From contig QEVO01000002.1 of the NCBI GenBank assembly GCA_003577275.1, positions 186,001-250,000 on the forward strand: a stretch of 64,000 nt of DNA, written 5' to 3'. Shown here one piece after another: positions 57,410 to 64,000 of the stretch. Below the pieces are notes generated by a model. It saw only the letters and a program-made list of their open reading frames with translations. It did not search any database and was not told where the DNA came from. The position numbers were made by a program, and so were the translations under genes. The DNA comes from Pseudomonadota bacterium (GTDB lineage Bacteria; Pseudomonadota; Alphaproteobacteria; Sphingomonadales; Govanellaceae). Position 1 is the first letter of the stretch. Each line of letters starts with the position of its first letter.

Positions 57410-60328
57410 TCAGATATCCAGGCGGATCTGACGATCCCCGCTCGTGTCGTGGATGGCCGCAGCCTGCCGCGTCAGCTCGGTCCAGTCGGCAATCAGGGCG
57501 TTGTAGGCCGTGGCCTCCTTCGCATCCTTCCGCTTGTTGGCGCTGATGTCGTAGAGGCAGTAGGCGAGGTCCTTCACGGCCTCAGCTTTCGTGTCGATCT
57601 TCTTCAGCAGAACGGCGGTCTCGTGCGAGATACCGTCTTTCTCGTACTTGCGGACGAGATGCTGAAGGCATTCCCACACCGTGAGGTGAACGTCGCCTTC
57701 GGGCTCCCAATCATCATCCAGTTCGTCGCGCGGCAGGATGCGCACCTTGCCGGCAGCGCTCTCAATGATCCCGGCGTGCTTTACGCTCTCAACAGAGATG
57801 CCACGTGCACGCGCGAGGTTATCGGCGGCGCCATAGTCGCCCTTCGCCATGCCGTGCTGTTCGAACCAGGTGATCGCAAAGCGCGTATCGGCATCGAACT
57901 CGCCCTGGATGCCGCCGAGATACTCGTCGAGCTCTCGGTTGATCAGCTGCAGCGCGGCCTTCACGCTCATCGGGCTGTCGTCGGATTCCAGCACCGCCTT
58001 GTAGCGGGAGAAGACGCCCATGCCGGGCCCGATGGCCGACTGAGGCATGTCAGCCGGGGCGATGTTGGCAGCCTGGAGTTCGGCAATAGCCGGGGGAAGC
58101 TCGCGCTTTAGCGCGCGGATGAACTCGGCTCGCGTAACGACTTCGGCTGCCACCTCTTTCTTGCGGCAAACGAGAACAACCGAATTTGCCAGCGCATTGG
58201 TGCCCGACGCGATTGTCCTAGCCGCGCGCTCTGTACGCACAGGCCAAGTTCCGACAATCGCGTACCCTGCCGAAATCACTGACTGAAGGAACGTCGCCCA
58301 CCCAGTGGACGATAGCCCTTCTTGTTCGATTTCACTCTGTTTGAAGGCGTAGTAGATCGTCGCAGGAAATTCTGAGGACGACTGAGCAGCTAAGCTGGAA
58401 ATCGCCGATGTCATGCCGCTGAGAAAATGTGCTTCTGCATTAGCCCGTCCGCCATGACGATAAGGCGTTGCAACGAGTTCCTCAGTCTTGGGAACGGCAA
58501 TTGTGCTGCTAAGGTCCGGATACACATCCTTGATGTTCTTGCGCAGCCATACATAGAAGTAATCCGAAAGGTCGGCGTATCCGATGTTGTCGTAATAAGG
58601 TGGATCGGTTGATACCACCGCTCCAGCAGGTAATTTCACGTTCTGTGCATCATGCTGAATTACGGTCCCTGTAGCATTCGGCCCGAACCCGAGCAGCGCC
58701 TTCCAAACCCAGTCGACCGCTCCCATAAAGTTGCCCGTACTGTCACTGAGTACGTTGCATTCGGCAAAGTCCCACGTCATTGGGATCGCTTGACGCGCAA
58801 ATGTGAAACGAATGAACTCAGACGACGACCAAGTTGCAATCGAACTCCCGGCGTCGGCCAAGCGATCGACAGCAAATGCCAAGTACACGCTTAATGCTTC
58901 GGCATAAGCTACGGCCCCTCTACCTCCATCTCGGAGTAGAATGTGCCCGTCTGGCAGATTAGCGCGGATTGCATCCTTGGTGGCTTGTTCTCGCGCCTCA
59001 TGCACCAATTCACTGAAAGTGTTCAGCGCCACCAACTGCCTGTCAGTGAACAAATCACCGAAGGTTTCCATCCCATAAGCTGGCGGCGAGAACCAGCGCG
59101 GGTTCTCAGGTTGACGCTGCTCAGGCTTCCAATTTGGCTTGGCAGAAAGTGCAAGCACCTCGTGTTCACTGGTTGGCGCGACGTAAGCGCGGCCAGATTT
59201 TCCGTCAGCTACGACGGCAATCAATGTCTGCTTCATAGTCCCAGCCTTACCGGCCGAGGTAACGTGTTTCGGCGTGATTGCAGTCTCGGACAGCAAGCAA
59301 CGAAAATGCGACCCTCGTCCTGCTTTAGTACCCTCCTTCGCAGCTGCGATTTGAGCTTTGGTACCGCCACTCCGGATGCGGTATCGGATCGTCTTGGCAG
59401 CCTTGTCCACAATTGGTTCGATCCACGTTTCCTTTCCCGGCTTGGCACTCAGCAGGAAACTCGATGCGATCGGGACTTGCACACTAGAAAAGGCTGGATC
59501 AGGACTCGGGACGGTACGTGCCCATATCCAGGCGACCACAGTGGCTTTGCCACCACCCTGCTCCTTGGGTAGATCAACCTGTGGATAGAGATGGCCAATG
59601 CGGTCGCGTGCTTTCTCGCGCATCCAATCGCCGTAGTATTTGACGTCCTCGGCTAGCCCCTCGGCATTTCGGTAGAAGGACCGCTCCTTGATGCCGGGGT
59701 GAATCGGAGGCAGGTCCTTGAATTTCGGCGGGATCTCGATCATCGCCTTGCCGATCATCACCGCTACAGGGTTCAAGTCAGATCCGTAGGCGGGCAACCC
59801 GAGACGCTGCGCCTCAAGGGGGATCGACCCGCCGCCTGAGAACGGGTCGTAGACTGGTGGCAGCACGCCCCCGCAACTGCGTCGGATTTCCGCGCGTGCG
59901 CGTTCCAACACCTCCTCGTTGGTCGAATTCTCCCACTTCACGAGGTCTTCGATGATCTCGAACAGCCGCTTGCGCTCGATATCGGCCGCGCAATCCTCGA
60001 GAGTCGGTTTCGGCGTGTCCGGCACATTCCCCTGAGCGTCAGGCCGGCGATCGCGCCACGCCTTAAGGCGGATGGCCAGGTCTGCCTCCGCTCGGGCTCG
60101 AATCTTCGGATCATCGAGCAGCTTGTCAGCATAGCCAGAGGGGTCATCGACGAGCTGCGCGAACAGCACCGCCCGGCACGCCGCCAGCGGCCGCCGCGCC
60201 CACCAAAGATGCAGCGTGGACGGATGCCCATGCCGGATCGACTTCTCCCGCGCCGACGCCGCGTTGATCGCCTCAAGCGGAATGGCGACCTCGATGAGCT
60301 TCTTCTTGTACTTATTGGTCGAGGTCAT
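57410..60328 (-). CDS. DUF1156 adenine-specific DNA methyltransferase
   Basis: A 972-aa protein of the DUF1156 family (COG1743). The N-terminal KKLIEVAIPLEAINAASAREKSIRHGHPSTLHLWWARRPLAACRAVLFAQ is the DUF1156 signature. The SAM-binding motif is VYDPFSGGGSIPLEAQRLG (FSGGGS 163-168), and the catalytic motif is VVSTDPPYYDNIGYADLSDYFYVWLRK (DPPY 575-578), indicating N6-adenine or N4-cytosine methylation. It probably marks self DNA. The ATG at 60328 overlaps the end of the upstream gene by 17 bases. Base composition drops in the middle (about 58140-59560) compared with both ends. Confidence 0.92.
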   Translation of the reverse strand: MTSTNKYKKKLIEVAIPLEAINAASAREKSIRHGHPSTLHLWWARRPLAACRAVLFAQLVDDPSGYADKLLDDPKIRARAEADLAIRLKAWRDRRPDAQGNVPDTPKPTLEDCAADIERKRLFEIIEDLVKWENSTNEEVLERARAEIRRSCGGVLPPVYDPFSGGGSIPLEAQRLGLPAYGSDLNPVAVMIGKAMIEIPPKFKDLPPIHPGIKERSFYRNAEGLAEDVKYYGDWMREKARDRIGHLYPQVDLPKEQGGGKATVVAWIWARTVPSPDPAFSSVQVPIASSFLLSAKPGKETWIEPIVDKAAKTIRYRIRSGGTKAQIAAAKEGTKAGRGSHFRCLLSETAITPKHVTSAGKAGTMKQTLIAVVADGKSGRAYVAPTSEHEVLALSAKPNWKPEQRQPENPRWFSPPAYGMETFGDLFTDRQLVALNTFSELVHEAREQATKDAIRANLPDGHILLRDGGRGAVAYAEALSVYLAFAVDRLADAGSSIATWSSSEFIRFTFARQAIPMTWDFAECNVLSDSTGNFMGAVDWVWKALLGFGPNATGTVIQHDAQNVKLPAGAVVSTDPPYYDNIGYADLSDYFYVWLRKNIKDVYPDLSSTIAVPKTEELVATPYRHGGRANAEAHFLSGMTSAISSLAAQSSSEFPATIYYAFKQSEIEQEGLSSTGWATFLQSVISAGYAIVGTWPVRTERAARTIASGTNALANSVVLVCRKKEVAAEVVTRAEFIRALKRELPPAIAELQAANIAPADMPQSAIGPGMGVFSRYKAVLESDDSPMSVKAALQLINRELDEYLGGIQGEFDADTRFAITWFEQHGMAKGDYGAADNLARARGISVESVKHAGIIESAAGKVRILPRDELDDDWEPEGDVHLTVWECLQHLVRKYEKDGISHETAVLLKKIDTKAEAVKDLAYCLYDISANKRKDAKEATAYNALIADWTELTRQAAAIHDTSGDRQIRLDI

Positions 60329-63300
60329 AGACGAGCCTGTATGTTGCGGGGTGAATGGTGATCTCGCCGCCATCGCGCAGCGCGCGCAGGCGAGCACCCG
60401 TCATTTCGACGGGTTCACCCTCCGGGTTGACGAGAATGAATGAGTAGGCGTCGGGCTTCTGGTCGAGCAGGCCCCAGACGTCGGCCTCGATCTGAAGCGG
60501 TTCACGTTCCAGGCAGTGCTCTTTCGGATAGTAGTGCCGCTGCACCTCGCCGCTTGCCGAGCGCCGCTCCCACGGGAAGCGCGCGCCGTTGGCGCGGCCG
60601 ATCCAGCTGCCATCCGCATGGCAGAAGCGATCCTCGCCATCGGGCTTATAGCCGAGCGCCGACGCGAAGCGGGCGATGACGCTAGGCCGCGCTGGCTTCT
60701 GCGGCGGGCGCGGACGGCTGACCGTCTCCGGCTCCAACAACCCGCCTTCGGCCTCCTGGAGCGGTGCCTCTGGTTCCGGCGGGTTCGTGGGATCCTCGTC
60801 CTCGGACAAGTCCTCTTCGATCACCGACCCGGCCTCGCCATGGTCCGACGCCGCCTGCTGAGAGTGTTCGGCCGGCTCATCGACCGCGTTGCCTCCAACA
60901 GGGGCAGCGGCAGGCGGAACCCCCAGCACAGGCGCGACCGTCGTCTGCTCTGGGCCGAGCGTGAAGTTCTCTTCGAGATAGTCCCTGATGTCAGCAGGTG
61001 ACCGCTCGAACGCATAGGCCAGCGCGGCACGAATATCGGCGCTCAGGCCCTTGCCAATCTCTTCCGGCACGCGCTTGGCAAGCTTCGCCTTCGACAGCGG
61101 GCTGACGAACAGCTTGCCGTCCAGCCACAGAATATCCGTGAGCCGCGCCGTGCCAGCCGGCACGCCGTCCAGATAAGGGATGACTTCCAGCTTCGGGGCG
61201 GCGACCCAGCTGGCCGCCGCGATCGCCGCTGCGACTGTGCGCACGCGCTCGGTCTCGCCAGGGTCGGCCAGTTCGATGCGCGCAAGCTGCGTGCCGAAGG
61301 CCGTGAGCCAAGCGCGCCTGTCTTCCAGACCCGGGAAAAGGGGCGGCTGGTTGAAGCGCTCCTCGACGAGATCGGACAATGCCTGAAGCGACGAGAACGG
61401 CGGATTGCGCACCGTTTCGGCCGAAAGCTGCCGGAAATCGGCTGTCTTGCGCTTCACCCAGTCGTAGAGATGCCCATAGGTGAACAGGCTCTGCATGCTG
61501 AGCCCATAGGCGAGCGCGTCGGTTTCGACCCATTCGCCGGACATGTTCACCCAATGCCCGCACTCTTCCCAGATGCGGGTCGGGTATCGGGACATCAGCG
61601 TCCGCACACGGCGCGCGTCATCAGGCGAGAGCGCCTTGCCCGAGGCAAGCGTACCCAGCCATTGCAGCGCGAGATCAGCAGAGGGCCGTTCGGCGACGCC
61701 TACGCGCCGCCAAAGGCTGAGATCGAGCACCGAGGCCCGGATCACCGCAGCGCCCGGGACATCCTCCTCGTCACCGGCCAGGAACACCGCGCCCGATGTC
61801 ACCCAGGTCCCGTCCTGTGCGAGGATCAGCTTCTCGGTCTTGAACGCGTCCTTGATGCTCTGGGCGTCAGGCGTGGAAGCGGCATCGAGCATCTGGTCGA
61901 GGCGGCGATACCATTTCTCGACCTCATGGGCCGGCGCCTTGTCTGACTTCGCCAGCGCGCGCAGCCGGTCGAGCAATCGACCTGGCCCGCTCGGCGAGCT
62001 GCGCACGCCGAGCAAATCGAGCAGCGGCCGCGTCGTCTCCCGGTCGAGGAGGCCGTGCACGAATGGCTCGACATCCATGAGCGATTCCGTCTCCGGCGTC
62101 CTCCGGAGCAGATCAGCAGGGACATGGATCATGTCGCGCGTATCGGGAAGGCAGGGCTTCGATCTGAGCTTCAGCAGCCAGTCCGCCAGCAGGGACTCTG
62201 ACGTCAGCGAACGGGTCGACCCTGTGGTCGCGACCTGCGACAGGCGCGCACTTGAGGCACGGGACCAGTAGCTGTCCCGCTGCTCCAAAACCCGCCCGGC
62301 GACCTTGGCCCAAATCCGTGGGTCGGACTTCGACAGCGCCTCCCAGTGCCGCCAGTACTCCGCTGGGAAATCCCAATCCTCAACGACGAACTGGCTCGTC
62401 ACATAGGGGTAGTAGAGCGCGCCGCGAAGGCCGCGCTTTTGGGCCTCGGAGTCAACCTGCTGGCGCCCATAGACGTTTGTCCGCTTTGCAGTCAGCGGCG
62501 CGAAGGTCTGTAGTCCCGAACGGCCGGACGACACCCACCGCAGCCAATCCTCGCGCGAACAGGAGGAGAAGCTGGCCACATAATCGGGGTGCAGGAGCTG
62601 CGTCTGCTGGGCGGTCTCCGGCAACAGGGCTTCAAGCGCGCCGTCTTCGTCATACAGAATCGCCTTGGCGATCGGTCGAAGCTTCAGATCGGAGCATGCG
62701 TAGCGGAATGATTCGCCCGCCGTCGCACCGAGCTTTGCGGCGATCTGGGCAAGCTGGACGCACTCGGCCAGCTTGATGCCGCTTGATCCAAAGAAATCAG
62801 CAGCAACTCGTTCGATCACCGCATTGACGTCGCTCGTGTCGTCGAGGCCGATTTTTTTCAGCACCGCAAAGGCGGCTTGGGTCGGGTCAGCTCGGCCATC
62901 GCCGTCGCCCTTGTCCCGGCGTTGCTCCGCCAGAAAGCGGGTCCAGTTCTGATTGAGGACAATCAGATGCCCCGCGAGAAACTCCCAGTCATCATTGGAC
63001 TGGAGCAGCTTCTTCTCCCCGAGCCGCACCACCTCAGACGCCGAATAGAGCACTTCCTTGCCCTGGACGGGAACGATGCGGAGTCGCTCCGGTTGTTGGC
63101 TCTGCCATCCCGTCACCTCGGGCGCGATGTAAGTCCAAAGGTTCAGCAGATGCCGCCATGTGGACGGCCGAGGCAAGTGGCTTGTGCGGAGGCGAGCGAG
63201 AAGATCGCTCTTCGAAAACTCCTCGACCAGGTTCCAGTGAACCAGTTTGGTCCGGTCGGCGGCCGAGACATGCCGACACAAGGCGGGGCGCGACTTCTCA

Positions 63301-64000
63301 TCCAACAGAGCCATCGCCTGCTCCGCCGGCCAGATATCGAAGATCGGCAGCGGGATCACGATCGCCGCGTCGGCGGCAACCAGCTTGCCCTCATCGGTCA
63401 GCAGGATCGGCCGGTCCTCGACCGCATCGGCGAACGCCAACTCGACGATGGCCGCGCAAGAGCCCTCAAGCGTGCTGGCCTCTCGGTCAACGTCAGGCAG
63501 CAGGCCATAGGCCGCAGCTCGATCCAGAACACCGGTCTTGGTCTGTTCGAGCCATTCCACCATCGCCTTGGCCGCGAGTTCGCCGGCACGTTTCAGCAGC
63601 CAGCGGTTTGTCGGCGAGGTCTCGGGGTCCTTGATCTTGAGGCGGGCGGGATCCTGGATGAACGGAGCGTTGCAGGCGAACGGGAGCGGCGTCTCAACCC
63701 CCGTTGGCAGCACGACATAGAGCCGGCCCTTCGCGCCCAGGACGATCTCGACCCGGCAGGGCGGGAAGTCGCCGCCGTCCTCGGCACCGAGCATCCGTTC
63801 CTTACGGATTTCGTCCAGCGCATCAGCGGGGAACACTTCTTCCGCAGACCGGGCCAGGAGGAAGGCGTCATCGCCCTTGTCGTCCAGCGACATCCACTCG
63901 CTCTCGGCGACAGGGCCTGGTCCGAGGCTTTGCCAGTGGACCACCCGATCGCCAATCTGAAGACGGCGGATTTTCTTGAAGAACAGCAGCGAAACCGGGC
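60312..64000 (-). CDS. Very large defence-associated protein, 5' end beyond window (possibly sacsin/HSP90-ATPase-like)
   Basis: At least 1228 aa are visible and the frame stays open through base 64000, reading PVSLLFFKKIRRLQIGDR just before a GTG at 63944, so the true start lies outside. Sequences like LLFFKKIRR and repeated long helical stretches recall the large sacsin-type proteins with an N-terminal HSP90-like ATPase, which are found in restriction and phage-defence loci, but that ATPase is not in view. A Pro/Glu-rich acidic linker (VIEEDLSEDEDPTNPPEPE) separates a C-terminal domain of about 130 residues ending IHPATYRLVYDLDQ. Its stop overlaps the methylase start. The family call is an inference; the coding status is firm. 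Confidence 0.72.
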   Translation of the reverse strand, partial: PVSLLFFKKIRRLQIGDRVVHWQSLGPGPVAESEWMSLDDKGDDAFLLARSAEEVFPADALDEIRKERMLGAEDGGDFPPCRVEIVLGAKGRLYVVLPTGVETPLPFACNAPFIQDPARLKIKDPETSPTNRWLLKRAGELAAKAMVEWLEQTKTGVLDRAAAYGLLPDVDREASTLEGSCAAIVELAFADAVEDRPILLTDEGKLVAADAAIVIPLPIFDIWPAEQAMALLDEKSRPALCRHVSAADRTKLVHWNLVEEFSKSDLLARLRTSHLPRPSTWRHLLNLWTYIAPEVTGWQSQQPERLRIVPVQGKEVLYSASEVVRLGEKKLLQSNDDWEFLAGHLIVLNQNWTRFLAEQRRDKGDGDGRADPTQAAFAVLKKIGLDDTSDVNAVIERVAADFFGSSGIKLAECVQLAQIAAKLGATAGESFRYACSDLKLRPIAKAILYDEDGALEALLPETAQQTQLLHPDYVASFSSCSREDWLRWVSSGRSGLQTFAPLTAKRTNVYGRQQVDSEAQKRGLRGALYYPYVTSQFVVEDWDFPAEYWRHWEALSKSDPRIWAKVAGRVLEQRDSYWSRASSARLSQVATTGSTRSLTSESLLADWLLKLRSKPCLPDTRDMIHVPADLLRRTPETESLMDVEPFVHGLLDRETTRPLLDLLGVRSSPSGPGRLLDRLRALAKSDKAPAHEVEKWYRRLDQMLDAASTPDAQSIKDAFKTEKLILAQDGTWVTSGAVFLAGDEEDVPGAAVIRASVLDLSLWRRVGVAERPSADLALQWLGTLASGKALSPDDARRVRTLMSRYPTRIWEECGHWVNMSGEWVETDALAYGLSMQSLFTYGHLYDWVKRKTADFRQLSAETVRNPPFSSLQALSDLVEERFNQPPLFPGLEDRRAWLTAFGTQLARIELADPGETERVRTVAAAIAAASWVAAPKLEVIPYLDGVPAGTARLTDILWLDGKLFVSPLSKAKLAKRVPEEIGKGLSADIRAALAYAFERSPADIRDYLEENFTLGPEQTTVAPVLGVPPAAAPVGGNAVDEPAEHSQQAASDHGEAGSVIEEDLSEDEDPTNPPEPEAPLQEAEGGLLEPETVSRPRPPQKPARPSVIARFASALGYKPDGEDRFCHADGSWIGRANGARFPWERRSASGEVQRHYYPKEHCLEREPLQIEADVWGLLDQKPDAYSFILVNPEGEPVEMTGARLRALRDGGEITIHPATYRLVYDLDQ

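Overview
The window is a high-GC alphaproteobacterial chromosome segment. Its backbone gene orders (ntrC-ntrY-ntrX-trkA-trkH-hfq-hflX; fabD-fabG-acpP-fabF-mltG; rpsF-rpsR-rplI-dnaB-alr; mlaE-mlaF-radA-cvpA-purF; der-bamB-yfgM-panB) and protein sequences fit Rhodospirillales or a close relative. This placement is an inference from recognised gene order and protein likeness, not from a search. No rRNA, tRNA, CRISPR array or insertion sequence was seen.

Layout. 1-9549 (+): tail of ntrC, the NtrY/NtrX two-component pair, the Trk potassium uptake proteins, Hfq, HflX and an inositol-monophosphatase-family protein. 9550-10313 (+): a small RelE/HigA-like toxin-antitoxin pair with its own consensus promoter and tandem repeats over the -10. 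10449-13993 (-): nitrilase, MazG, an LpxR-like outer-membrane protein and a small beta-barrel protein with a clear terminator. 14313-14807 (+): tspO. 14797-24438 (-): an MFS transporter, then a housekeeping run (PhnP-like hydrolase, TatD, MetG, HolB, Tmk, D,D-carboxypeptidase, RlpA, MltB). 24617-26431 (+): a TPR protein. 26620-33488 (-): gmk, yicC, mltG and the fatty-acid synthesis cluster, interrupted by one oppositely oriented SDR gene. 33755-43716 (+): ribosomal proteins S6/S18/L9, DnaB, Alr, MlaE/F, RadA, CvpA, PurF and an SDR. 43933-48333 (-): Der, BamB, a YfgM-like protein and PanB. 48452-50839 (+): DUF488, AAA/DUF4143 and double-cupin genes.

The accessory part runs from about 50850 to the right edge. 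It reads leftward as one tight five-gene transcription unit: a very large protein cut by the window edge (possibly sacsin/HSP90-ATPase-like), a DUF1156 adenine-specific DNA methylase, a DUF499 AAA ATPase with an N-terminal HEPN-like RX4H motif, a TIR-APAZ protein, and a short, catalytically dead Argonaute. The last two form a SPARTA-type pair (RNA-guided, DNA-triggered NADase). Genes overlap or abut at every junction except one 14-nt gap, so the methylase/ATPase module and the Argonaute module appear to be co-expressed as one composite defence operon. A 15-20 bp sequence identical in form to the 3' end of guaA (encoding TIEWE-stop) lies just past the Argonaute gene and looks like an attachment-site copy, suggesting that the operon sits on a genomic island inserted at guaA, which should lie beyond 64000. 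Rows counted by hand in the island are about 47-53% GC, against 63-75% in housekeeping genes.

Scattered between backbone operons are four families of short palindromic intergenic repeats. One copy covers the 5' end of rlpA and another carries the Shine-Dalgarno sequence of radA inside a hairpin.
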